Assembly (NCBI RefSeq): GCF_003951315.1
Contig: NZ_QLJH01000053.1
Span: 1-12,703, forward strand
Length of the DNA: 12,703 bases
Source: Sphingomonas sp. S-NIH.Pt15_0812
GTDB taxonomy: Bacteria; Pseudomonadota; Alphaproteobacteria; Sphingomonadales; Sphingomonadaceae
Reading direction: 5' to 3'
Part shown: positions 1 to 7,377 of the stretch, piece after piece
Layout of the letters: the number at the start of each line of letters is the position of its first letter
How positions within the stretch are numbered: position 1 is the stretch's first letter
Position numbers and translations under genes: made by a program
The notes under the pieces: generated by a model
The model's database searches: none
The model's input: only the letters and a program-made list of their open reading frames with translations
What the model was told of the DNA's origin: nothing

Positions 1-102
1 ATCGCCAGGGTCGCGGGCGACTGGCCAGCCAGCCGCTGGGACGAACTCATGCCGTGGAACTGGATGCCGCCAGCAGATCGGCCGACCGCGCAAGCTGCCT
101 GA
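1..102 (+). CDS. tnpC: IS66-family transposase TnpC, C-terminal fragment
   Basis: Frame 1 is open from the window edge to a TGA at 100-102 and gives 33 residues. They contain the run DWPASRWDELMPWNW, which matches the very conserved end of IS66 TnpC proteins (usual form: a few residues, then R-I/L-DELLPWNW, then a short tail). The rest of the gene, including the DDE catalytic core, lies upstream of the window, so it cannot be said whether the transposase is intact. The identification rests on this short C-terminal motif together with the matching terminal repeat at 121-127. Confidence 0.7.
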   Translation: MARVAGDWPASRWDELMPWNWMPPADRPTAQAA

Positions 103-127
103 TCTGCGGTCGTCACACCACGCTTAC
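1..127 (+). mobile_element. Right end of an IS66-family insertion sequence (partial)
   Basis: The first 102 bases encode the C-terminus of an IS66-type TnpC transposase. Twenty-five bases after its stop the sequence reads CGCTTAC (121-127), the complement of the GTAAGCG with which IS66-family terminal inverted repeats usually begin. On the other strand the tip reads GTAAGCGTGGTGTGACGA. I therefore place the element's outer boundary at 127. IS66 elements normally make 8-bp target duplications, so TGCCAAGC (128-135) would be the right-hand copy; the left-hand copy is outside the window and cannot be checked. Confidence 0.7.
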
Positions 128-160
128 TGCCAAGCAGGTCGCGCTGCAGCCTCTCCTCGT

Positions 161-1054
161 TCAGCTCGCTCCCAGCCGCCTCAACGCGGACTGTTCAGCG
201 AGCGAGCGTTGGGCGCGAGCCGCGACTAAGAAGGCGAGGTCCCAAACGATCACACCACCCGCAGCGCGATGCTCTTCCTTTAGTCGCTCCGCCAGTGTGT
301 CCGGGTCGATCTGATCCACGGTCGCGATGCCTCGCTCGACTATTCGCGGCAGCATCGCCCGCATGAGTGTCGGCAGGAAGGAGGGCTGGTTGGGATTGAG
401 CAGGATGGCTTCGCCGCGCGCCTCCTCAACCGAAAGCCCCAGTTGCTGCATCAGTTCGGCGAGCCGGAGCGCCAACCCCAGATCCCCTCCTTCTGCTTTA
501 ACCGTGCTCCAGTTCCAGTCATAAAGCTGGCGGTGCAACGCCAGGTATCCAAGCCCTGCGGGAAGGGTGGTGCGTGCATGTTCCTGAAATGCCAAGACGG
601 CATTAGGATTGGCCATCGTCGCTAGCCGCTCCAGTGCCGTGGCGGCATCGGGTAGGTACATCAGAACGCGACGGCCGACGATCGCGTCAAAACGGCCGAG
701 ATCGGGCACGTCACCCGAAAGATCGACCGCGCGGTACTGGATATGCGCGACACCCAAGTCCGCGTCGGTCGCTTGCGCTACCGCCAGCGCCTGTTCGCTC
801 CGGTCGATCGCCACGACTTCGCCGTCTGGCCCGACAAGCCCAGCCATAAATCGACTGAGGTCACCATTTCCGCAACCGACATCGAGTACTCGCGCCCCGG
901 GAGAGATGCCGATGTCGCCGAAGAAGCGGGCGCTGGGAGCATTAGCCGGATTGGGAGGGAAGCGCAGAGGTGAGTGAGACATTGTCTCATTATACAGGTG
1001 GTCGTGCGCTTGCCAAGTGCAGCTGTCTGGGGAGTTCGGATAATCACGGGACAT
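161..1054 (-). CDS. Class I SAM-dependent methyltransferase
   Basis: A 297-residue protein with a Rossmann-type methyltransferase core. Motif I is VLDVGCGNGDLS (about residues 57-68), followed by the acidic end of strand beta2 in VVAID (80-84) and by FDAIVGRRVLMYLPD (about 122-136), which corresponds to the motif IV region. The C-terminal half (about 165-297) is a family-specific cap that I cannot tie to a substrate; there are no membrane segments or signal peptide, so it is cytoplasmic. The start is uncertain: neither the first ATG (1054) nor the in-frame ATG at 982 has a good Shine-Dalgarno site, and the methyltransferase fold begins only near residue 45. It lies only 33 bases from the IS66 end and 227 bases beyond the esterase, on the same strand. 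It could be read through from the glycan operon, but nothing in its sequence links it to glycan metabolism. Small-molecule methylation is likely, substrate unknown. Confidence 0.85.
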   Translation of the reverse strand: MSRDYPNSPDSCTWQAHDHLYNETMSHSPLRFPPNPANAPSARFFGDIGISPGARVLDVGCGNGDLSRFMAGLVGPDGEVVAIDRSEQALAVAQATDADLGVAHIQYRAVDLSGDVPDLGRFDAIVGRRVLMYLPDAATALERLATMANPNAVLAFQEHARTTLPAGLGYLALHRQLYDWNWSTVKAEGGDLGLALRLAELMQQLGLSVEEARGEAILLNPNQPSFLPTLMRAMLPRIVERGIATVDQIDPDTLAERLKEEHRAAGGVIVWDLAFLVAARAQRSLAEQSALRRLGAS

Positions 1055-1281
1055 GACGCGCGACGAGAGACCTATTTCCTGATGCGATGAACGAGTGTCC
1101 GAAGTTGGCGTACAGGAAAGGGAGCTTGAACGTCCGGTAGTGGGTCATGAATCGTGATCGCAAGGCATGGTGGCCGCTTGTGCCCCTGAGCAGACGCGAT
1201 ACTCTAATCGCAGCGTCATCGTCCCCGAGATCGAGCGCATTTTCTCCGCTTGCGGCACTCGAAGCACCGAATGCAAAGCGA

Positions 1282-2814
1282 TCAAGGATATGCCATGTGC
1301 CCCTGGATGCGTTCCTCCGAGGTGAACGTCGACATGGGCAGGCCTGCGGCATTGTAGAGGTTGACGGGCACCACGTTGCTCCAAGCGTACCTGACGAAGC
1401 GAGGCCGCTCCACAGGTCCGGACACGACCACGGTGTCACCATCGATCCGAGCGGTCGCGGGGACGAACCTTCGATCGGCATCGGCGATCTCAAAGCCGCT
1501 CACGGGCGCTCCTCGGCTAGTCAGACCTCCGGCATGATCGAACCAGATGCGTATGCCCCCGGCCTCGACGGTCGCCTGCCGGAACAACGGACCTGCATAG
1601 GCGACGTTCTCGGCATAGGCGATGTTCCTTGCGGCGAGGGCTAGACGATGGGCGACAGTCTGCTTGTCGCCGGGATGCACGTTGTGGGCATCTCCGACGT
1701 CGGTGGTGACGGCCATGGCCGTCCCGACCAACGCCAGCGCACGCCGCTGCGCGTCGCGGACCAACCCCCATTCCTCGGCTGGCGAGTCGAAGGAGGAGAT
1801 TTGGGCATATAAGAACGGGAATGGGCCTTGGGCGAAATCATGCCGCCAATCCGTGATCAGGCCCTGGAACAGATCGGCGTAGTAGGGAGCCCGAGCGACG
1901 TTGCTGTTCGTTTCCCCCTGGTACCAGATCACACCCTTGATGCCGTACCCCGTAAATGGAGCCACCATGCCATTGTAGAGGGATGACGGCCGATATGCCT
2001 CCTCCGGCGGATGCCATTGCCGCGCCGGGGGCGTTCCGCCCGAGGCTCGGATAGCGGCGTCCTCTCGGGATTCCGCGACCAGAGCCAGATCGGCGTCCGC
2101 CTGCTCCTGCTGGAAGCGTGCGCGGGCATCGAATGCGGGAGTAAGCGCCGGGTTTGTCGCGAAGGCCTCGGCGGAGACCCAGCTGTCCGCCGGCGTTCCT
2201 CCCCACGTTGAATCGATGACGCCGATTGTCACACGCTCGCGCGCCGCGATCTCGCGGGCGAAGAAGTATCCGATCGCCGAGAAGCCAGCGGCCGTCGCCG
2301 GCGTGGTCGTCGTCCACGCCGCATCGACGTCTCGTAATGGCACTGTGCTGCTGCGATGCTCGACGTGCAAGAGTCGGACGCGCGGATTGGTCGCGGCGGC
2401 TATCTCAACTGCGGAATCCTTCAGCGGTGCTCCGTCGAACCCCTTCAGCGGAAACTCCATGTTCGATTGCCCGGATGCGAACCAGACGTCGCCAAGCATC
2501 ACGTCGCGTATGCTGACCGAGCGCTCCGCTTTCTCGCCGTCGACATGCAGGAGGTAGGGTCCGCCCGCCGCCTCCGGCTTTAACCATATCTCCCAACGGC
2601 CGAGTCGATCCGCCACCGTGGCAGCGTGCTGACCGTGGAGCGCGACCGCTATGCTCGAGCCTGCACGTGCCCAACCCCAGATGTGGATCGGTCGATCTCG
2701 CTGGAGTACTGCATGGTCACTGAAAAGGTGGGGAAGACGAAGCTGCGCCGTCGCAGGGGATGCGATGAGCGCGGCGTAGGCGGCGGCAGCGAGCAAGCGG
2801 TTCATCATGGACAT
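1282..2814 (-). CDS. Secreted carbohydrate O-acetylesterase, sialate O-acetylesterase (SIAE/SGNH) family
   Basis: A 510-residue protein with a signal peptide (hydrophobic segment, then SPATA before QLRLPHLFSD, cleavage near residue 23), so it is exported. The mature protein starts with the LPHLFSDHAVLQRD block typical of this family. The nucleophile lies in ASGQSNMEFPL (Ser117), the IKGVIWYQGETN block is at about 292-303, and the catalytic acid/base region is DVGDAHNVHPGDK (Asp375, His380). Length and motif order fit full-length SIAE-type esterases, which remove O-acetyl groups from sugars; in environmental bacteria the substrate is often plant or microbial glycan rather than sialic acid. It is third in the minus-strand unit, 99 bases after the GH2 gene, so it probably deacetylates the same glycan. 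The first ATG (2814) has almost no ribosome site; ATGs at 2808 and 2805, 6 and 9 bases after a GGA, are equally plausible and leave the signal peptide intact. Confidence 0.9.
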   Translation of the reverse strand: MSMMNRLLAAAAYAALIASPATAQLRLPHLFSDHAVLQRDRPIHIWGWARAGSSIAVALHGQHAATVADRLGRWEIWLKPEAAGGPYLLHVDGEKAERSVSIRDVMLGDVWFASGQSNMEFPLKGFDGAPLKDSAVEIAAATNPRVRLLHVEHRSSTVPLRDVDAAWTTTTPATAAGFSAIGYFFAREIAARERVTIGVIDSTWGGTPADSWVSAEAFATNPALTPAFDARARFQQEQADADLALVAESREDAAIRASGGTPPARQWHPPEEAYRPSSLYNGMVAPFTGYGIKGVIWYQGETNSNVARAPYYADLFQGLITDWRHDFAQGPFPFLYAQISSFDSPAEEWGLVRDAQRRALALVGTAMAVTTDVGDAHNVHPGDKQTVAHRLALAARNIAYAENVAYAGPLFRQATVEAGGIRIWFDHAGGLTSRGAPVSGFEIADADRRFVPATARIDGDTVVVSGPVERPRFVRYAWSNVVPVNLYNAAGLPMSTFTSEERIQGHMAYP

Positions 2815-2863
2815 TCCAGGAGTTCTCAGGATGGAAGCGGCCCACGACCGCCGACGGACGCTT

Positions 2864-2892
2864 ACCCGCCCTCGGGCATATGGTGGGCGGGT
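2864..2892 (-). other. GC-rich hairpin between the GH2 and esterase genes
   Basis: ACCCGCCC (2864-2871) and GGGCGGGT (2885-2892) form a perfect 8-bp inverted repeat around a 13-base loop. In the direction of transcription it starts about 21 bases after the GH2 stop codon and lies before the esterase start. No T-tract follows it on the minus strand, so it is not a convincing intrinsic terminator. It could be a 3' stabilising or attenuating structure inside the operon. The pairing is read directly; the role is inferred. Confidence 0.5.
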
Positions 2893-2913
2893 TCGCGGGT
2901 GGCGCTGTTTCGT

Positions 2914-5900
2914 TCAGCGAACGGGTACTTCTCCCGCCGCGACGTTCCAACCGCGCAACGTCAGCGAAGTGGCGCGGGGGGCGTGGCTTGCAGGATACCG
3001 GACTTCGATCGTTCGTTCCTCTCCGGGCAGAAGGGCGACATAGTTGTCGCTGTAGAAGGCGGGCAGAACGCGTTTCCCCGCCGCGTCGACCAGGGTCAGC
3101 TTGGCATTTAGCGCGGGAACGGCGCTCGAGTTGGTCATTCTGACGGTGACGACCTCCTCGCCGCCGTCCGCTTTCGTGGTCGCGGACGTCCCGAGGGTTA
3201 CCGACTTCAGGTCGTTCAGCGCGCGATGCGCCGCCTCATTCCTACCGCGCCAGTAAAAATTCTCAGCCACGACCACGCCAGCGCGATCGATCATCTCGAG
3301 CTTGACGAGCAGCATCGGATGCGCCGCGAACAGGCGATCGAGCGGGATCGCTGTCAGCGGCGTCGCTGCGTTGGCGACGGCGTCAACCCGGTCTTCGCGC
3401 GTGAACAGTTCCGTATTGTCCAACCCGACGACGCGGGTGCGTACGCGCAGGTCCGGCCGGGCGGCGCGAGTGGTGTTCAGGACGACGATTTCGTTGCCGG
3501 GCAGGTTGAGTTGGACGTGCAGCGGCTCGGTGGCCTTCTTAGCGCCGTAATAAGCCGCGTGGGTATCATAGTCCCAGCTGTAGATTTGCCATGTGTTGGA
3601 CGGCCAGGCCGGATGCGTCATCCACAGCAGCCGTCCGGAATTCTTCGTCCACAAGTGCCCCAGGAACCCCTCGTACATCGCCTTGTGCGTTTCGAGGTTC
3701 ATCATCTGTGCCTTGCGTTCGAAATCGGCAAAGCTTGTCGGGGGCCCGAACATCGTAGTGAGCGCGTTCATGAACGTCTTGGTGTCGCCGTTCCCGCTGA
3801 AATGCCAGTCGTGATAGGCGAGCGTGTCACTAAGCGGCCAGGTTTCGCTATCCGGCATCGAAGCTCGCACCGATTCGAGCGTCGATAGCGACGGCGTGCC
3901 GGTTTCGACTGAGAAGCCGGTCGCGAGATCAGTAAAATAACCGACCGGCGGGCGGTAATTATAAGGCCCCGATCCCTGCAGATTGACGACGTTCGAGCTG
4001 CCGGTGAACCAGCGGGTGCCGTCCTCGCGTACGATCACGTCGTCCAGCCCCTCGTTGAGCGCCGGATAGGGCACGCCTTCGTTGCGGCCGAACCAGAGGA
4101 TGATCGAGGGGTGGTTGCGATACCGCCGCACCACGTCGTCCGCGTTGCGTAGAAACAGCTCCGGATCCTGCGGCTCGATTTGGAAATTCTGGGTCGACTG
4201 CCAGAAATCGTTCAGGATCATCATGCCATTCTCGTCGGCAAGATCGTAGAATTCCTCTTCGGTGTTATTGCCCATCCAGTTGCGGATGACGTTCATGTGC
4301 GCCTCCTTCTGGAGGCGGAAATAGGGCGCCAGCCGGTCGCGGTCGACGCGCTTCATCGCATCGTCCATTCCCCAATTGCCGCCCCGCGCGGCGATGGCGA
4401 CGCCGTTAACGCGGATCGTCAGATGCGGTTCGGGCATCGTCGCGGTGACCGGCGTCACCGCCGGCGAGCGTTCACCGACCGGGGTCAGCGATTCCGCCCA
4501 GCCGTTGGCGGATTGCTTGATCGCCTGATGTCGGACGTCGAGGATTCGTTCGCCGCGCAGGCTGGCATCGGTGAATTGCAGATTGACCCGGCGCAGCGCG
4601 CCCGCCGCGTCGAACAGCGACAGGTCATAGCTTACCTCGCGGATGCCGAACCGGTCGGTTCGAGTGTCGGACAATCGGCCATCCGCCACCGCCTCGAGCG
4701 ATAACTGATAGAGCGCCTGTTCGCCGTAGCCGTTTGGCCACCATAATTTCGGATTGGCGACGTGCAGCTGCGCGAAGTCGGCGGGGGTGAAGGCGATGCT
4801 GCTGTCGCCAGGCGCCGCGGTCACTGTCTTTTCGACCTTCACGTCGCCGAACGCTGCGCGGACCGTCACCTGGCGTGCGGCGAGCCCGTCGTTGCGGATC
4901 GGCACGGTGATATAGATGTCGGCGCGATCGGTGCGCGGCAGCGGCAGATCGGTGACGACATGCGGATCGAGCAGCCGTACGGGGCCATGAGCGATTAGTT
5001 CCACCGGTCGCCACAAACCCGTGTCACGATCGCGAATGCCGGGAATCCAGTCCCAGCCTTCGGTCGCGACGAAGGTGGGCCCGTCAATTGCTAGCTGGCC
5101 GCCGTTTTCACCAACGCCAGCGCTGATCGACTGCTCATGGGGGATGCCGGGATGGGGCGGCGGCGAGACGCGGACCGCGATCACGTTTTCGCCCGCGACC
5201 GGTGTCAGATCGAACTGGCCGCGGATGAACGCCCCGCGCGTCGAGCCTAGCTTGGCACCGTTCGCCCAGATATCGGCGGCGTAGTTGATGCCGCCGAACA
5301 CCAACGTCAATCGCTTGCCTGCTGCTTCGGGCGGGACGACGAAACGGGTGCGATACCAATAGTCCTGTCGCGCCAGGCTTTCGGGAATCTTGAGGTTGTT
5401 CAGGCCGTAATAGGGGTCGGGATAGACGCCGCGGTCGACCAGCGTGGTCAGCACCGTGCCGGGCACGGTGGCCGGTCGCCACGTGCCGCTGACGCTGCCT
5501 GGGCGCGACAGCGTGACGGCATCTTCCCGCACCTCCGGTGCGGCGGCGAGCTGCCAGCCGTTGATGATCCAGCGTCCGTCGCGGGTGGGCGCCAGACCGG
5601 TGGGAGGCAGCGCCGTGCGGATGGCGGGCGGCGTGGTCGCGTCGCCGCGCGCACGGGGCAGCGTCCAGGCATCCTGCTGCTGAGTGAGCCCGATGTTCGC
5701 CTGTTTCTGGAAGGGCCAGCCGACGCCGACGTGCCAGAACTGCGTCGTCGCAAAATCGGGCCGTGCCGCAGCCGCCGCGGCGATCTCGCCGGGTCGGCGC
5801 GCATTCGGTGCGAATTGGGCAGCGGCGAGCGATCCGCCGAAATGGCGCGGCGTGGCATCAGGCACCTGGCCGGTCCCAACCGTGGGGGCGACCGCTAGCC

Positions 5901-6375
5901 TCAGTGCGACCGCGGACGGTCGGCCGGCACGCGAGGCGACGGTGCGACCGTCGACGTAGACGACGAGACTTCGACCGTCGGCGACTGCCGCGACATGCGT
6001 CCAGCGACCGGGAGCGATCACGGCGCCGCCGCTGACCCGGACCGACCCGTCGGTCGCAGCGATCCGACCATCGCTCATCGCAAGGCAGCGGCAGACGCCG
6101 GCCGGGTCGCCGATCGCTATGAGCACGCCGGTTTCGCCTGCCCGGTCCGGGCGCACCCATGTGGACAGCGTCCATGGGGAGCCCGCCGCAACCGCAGCCT
6201 CGGCACCGGTCAGATCGCGCTCGACGCCGATGCCGCCACTAAGAATCGTGACGTTATAAGGGCCGGCGTTTGCGATCGCCGGGGCTCGATCGTTCTGCGT
6301 CCCTGTCTGGGCAGACAGAGGGGAGGCGAAGGTTCCGCCGAGCAGCAGCGTTGCGATCATGGCTTTATGTCTCAT
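2914..6375 (-). CDS. Secreted LamG-like plus glycoside hydrolase family 2 enzyme
   Basis: A 1153-residue exported glycosidase. The signal peptide ends at SPLSA-Q (about residue 22). A LamG/concanavalin A-like domain follows (about 45-200; WTLSTWVRPD, GRWTHVAAVADG, VYVDG). Next come the GH2 sugar-binding domain (about 266-465; EGWDWIPGIRDRDTGLWR), an immunoglobulin-like domain (about 470-590), the TIM barrel (about 650-950; RGGNWGMDDAM, NVIRNWMG) and C-terminal beta domains. In LWFGRNEG, Glu766 is the expected acid/base; in SVETGTPSL, Glu824 is the expected nucleophile. Both are present, so it should be active. The GWDW...TGLW and GGNW blocks recall the GH2 branch with exo-beta-glucosaminidases and beta-mannosidases more than LacZ; the exact sugar cannot be fixed. 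AGAGAGG seven bases before the ATG supports the start. It begins 70 bases after the kinase gene, second in the unit. Confidence 0.9.
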   Translation of the reverse strand: MRHKAMIATLLLGGTFASPLSAQTGTQNDRAPAIANAGPYNVTILSGGIGVERDLTGAEAAVAAGSPWTLSTWVRPDRAGETGVLIAIGDPAGVCRCLAMSDGRIAATDGSVRVSGGAVIAPGRWTHVAAVADGRSLVVYVDGRTVASRAGRPSAVALRLAVAPTVGTGQVPDATPRHFGGSLAAAQFAPNARRPGEIAAAAAARPDFATTQFWHVGVGWPFQKQANIGLTQQQDAWTLPRARGDATTPPAIRTALPPTGLAPTRDGRWIINGWQLAAAPEVREDAVTLSRPGSVSGTWRPATVPGTVLTTLVDRGVYPDPYYGLNNLKIPESLARQDYWYRTRFVVPPEAAGKRLTLVFGGINYAADIWANGAKLGSTRGAFIRGQFDLTPVAGENVIAVRVSPPPHPGIPHEQSISAGVGENGGQLAIDGPTFVATEGWDWIPGIRDRDTGLWRPVELIAHGPVRLLDPHVVTDLPLPRTDRADIYITVPIRNDGLAARQVTVRAAFGDVKVEKTVTAAPGDSSIAFTPADFAQLHVANPKLWWPNGYGEQALYQLSLEAVADGRLSDTRTDRFGIREVSYDLSLFDAAGALRRVNLQFTDASLRGERILDVRHQAIKQSANGWAESLTPVGERSPAVTPVTATMPEPHLTIRVNGVAIAARGGNWGMDDAMKRVDRDRLAPYFRLQKEAHMNVIRNWMGNNTEEEFYDLADENGMMILNDFWQSTQNFQIEPQDPELFLRNADDVVRRYRNHPSIILWFGRNEGVPYPALNEGLDDVIVREDGTRWFTGSSNVVNLQGSGPYNYRPPVGYFTDLATGFSVETGTPSLSTLESVRASMPDSETWPLSDTLAYHDWHFSGNGDTKTFMNALTTMFGPPTSFADFERKAQMMNLETHKAMYEGFLGHLWTKNSGRLLWMTHPAWPSNTWQIYSWDYDTHAAYYGAKKATEPLHVQLNLPGNEIVVLNTTRAARPDLRVRTRVVGLDNTELFTREDRVDAVANAATPLTAIPLDRLFAAHPMLLVKLEMIDRAGVVVAENFYWRGRNEAAHRALNDLKSVTLGTSATTKADGGEEVVTVRMTNSSAVPALNAKLTLVDAAGKRVLPAFYSDNYVALLPGEERTIEVRYPASHAPRATSLTLRGWNVAAGEVPVR

Positions 6376-6445
6376 CGTCGTTCCTCTCTGAATCAGGTCA
6401 CCGGTCGCTGCCGGCGTCTCATTTTTTTCGGCGTAGCGGATAAAG

Positions 6446-7129
6446 TCAGGATTTGGCCGCCCAGAACCGCGCCGCGCCGCGCGCGCCGGAGGCGTCGCCC
6501 CAGCGTGCCGGCACGATCCGTCCCTTCCACGGATTTGAGGAGGCGTGATGTCGAATCACCTCTGCTCGGCGGGGATATGGCCCTCCAACTTCCGACATGC
6601 CGCCGCCTAGTACGATGTCCGAAATCCTGCCGTCAGGTACGATACCGTCTTCCACGCCCGTTCCGATAACGCGTGCGAAGACGCTGCCGGCAACGGCTCC
6701 CGCGTCGTTACGGGCTTCTGACACTGCCAGGCAGCTGGCATCGTTGGCGAGCCGCAACTCATGGGGCAGCGCCACGATAGGATCCTCTCGTAACGGCCGC
6801 CGGTTGAAATACGTCGAGTTGCCATCGCGCACGCCGCCGCTGCGGGGCAATAGCGACCTGGGAGTGCCAATGCCGATCGTGCAGGCTTCACCCGCCGCGG
6901 CATCCGTCGAAGCGGCGCGTTCGGCAATGGTCCGGATGGCGGCAGCGTATTCGCCGGGATCTAGAATCCTCTGACGCCGAATCAACTCGCCGTCGCCGGT
7001 CAGCACGACTGTCTCGATCTTCGTGCCGCCAAGATCGATGCCGAGCGCGGACGGCGCGACCGCGCTTCTGGCGGGTCGTTGCGCTGACTTCTCTACAGGC
7101 GTGAACAATCTTGGATGCAAACCGGACAT
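6446..7129 (-). CDS. ROK-family sugar kinase (Mak/fructokinase type) with a large internal in-frame deletion
   Basis: A 227-residue ORF whose two ends match Mak-type ROK fructokinase/mannokinases. The N-terminal part has the ATP phosphate-binding motif LGIDLGGTKIE (29-39), the block NSTYFNRRPLRED, and LANDASCLAVSEA with the expected catalytic Asp130. After GTGVEDGIVPDGRI (to about 169) the sequence jumps straight to DIVLGGGMS and the family's C-terminal block PARWGDASGARGAARFW. Full-length relatives are about 300 residues; about 100 are missing here, including the G-E-W-G-H substrate segment and the CxCGxxGC zinc motif. The junction is near 6622. Two glycine-rich motifs are also altered (IGTPRS for G-x-P-G-S, GTGVEDG for GTGxGxG). 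The ORF stays open, but kinase activity is very unlikely. A 28-residue N-terminal extension and GAGAGG directly abutting the ATG make the start doubtful. It is first in the unit with GH2 and esterase, next to the divergent control region. Confidence 0.8.
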   Translation of the reverse strand: MSGLHPRLFTPVEKSAQRPARSAVAPSALGIDLGGTKIETVVLTGDGELIRRQRILDPGEYAAAIRTIAERAASTDAAAGEACTIGIGTPRSLLPRSGGVRDGNSTYFNRRPLREDPIVALPHELRLANDASCLAVSEARNDAGAVAGSVFARVIGTGVEDGIVPDGRISDIVLGGGMSEVGGPYPRRAEVIRHHASSNPWKGRIVPARWGDASGARGAARFWAAKS

Positions 7130-7135
7130 CCTCTC

Positions 7136-7151
7136 ATGACAAATTTGTCAT
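7136..7151. promoter_or_regulatory. Perfect 16-bp palindrome, candidate operator
   Basis: ATGACAAATTTGTCAT is its own reverse complement over all 16 bases. It begins 7 bases upstream of the kinase ATG, in the AT-rich divergent region. Perfect palindromes of this size are typical operators for dimeric repressors of sugar loci (LacI, GntR or ROK types). Which family binds is not visible, and no complete regulator gene lies in the window. Confidence 0.55.
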
Positions 7152-7361
7152 CTCACTATTGCCAACGGTGAGGATGCCAAAGAGATTTACAAATACAAAT
7201 TGAAATTTTTAATTGACGGTTCTTTTTCGTGCGATACATGGGGAAGGTCAAGACAACGGAAAGTTGCGGCTGACATGATGGAGGGGGAACAGGGGGCTGG
7301 GCCCACCGATGATCAATCCTCCCGTGTCGAATGGTCCGCCGAGGCCGGCGATGACGAAAGT

Positions 7362-7369
7362 GGAGGAGG
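7362..7369 (+). promoter_or_regulatory. Strong Shine-Dalgarno site that fixes the receptor start
   Basis: GGAGGAGG lies 8 bases before the ATG at 7378. The reading frame is open further upstream to an ATG at 7309, but only the 7378 start has a ribosome site and puts the signal peptide at the very N-terminus. Confidence 0.85.
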
Positions 7370-7377
7370 CGATCGAT

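Larger units (their letters stand above)
7130..7377. promoter_or_regulatory. Divergent control region between the kinase and receptor transcription units
   Basis: This 248-base gap separates the two oppositely transcribed units and must hold both promoters. Its kinase-proximal half is clearly AT-rich in an otherwise GC-rich window, especially 7185-7214. It contains the 16-bp palindrome at 7136-7151, a tandem ACAAATACAAAT (7189-7200) that repeats the palindrome's ACAAAT core, and a TTGACG that could be a -35 element for the receptor (7213-7218), though no well-spaced -10 follows. The function follows from position; the exact promoters are not resolved. Confidence 0.6.

Noticed and set aside
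972..1000. TATAAT on the minus strand just before the ATG at 982
   Set aside because: It lies inside the candidate methyltransferase frame, 6 bases from that ATG, leaving no room for a leader and ribosome site, and no -35 element was identified.
1147..1644. 165-residue plus-strand open frame over the esterase 3' end and the gap before the methyltransferase
   Set aside because: Mostly antisense to the conserved esterase C-terminus; the part in the gap matches nothing I recognise.
3226..3888. 220-residue plus-strand open frame inside the GH2 gene
   Set aside because: Antisense to conserved GH2 barrel and C-terminal sequence; no independent coding evidence.
5995..6669. 224-residue plus-strand open frame spanning the GH2 start and kinase end
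   Set aside because: Extremely Arg-rich, crosses two real genes on the other strand, no recognisable domain; a GC-driven shadow frame.
7213..7240. TTGACG with a downstream GATACAT as a sigma70 promoter for the receptor
   Set aside because: The only -10-like hexamer is about 14 bases away, too close for a normal spacer, so it is mentioned only as a possible -35 element.
7309..7377. Upstream ATG extending the receptor by 23 residues
   Set aside because: It would place a polar stretch before the signal peptide, and it lacks a ribosome site; the 7378 start has GGAGGAGG at ideal spacing.
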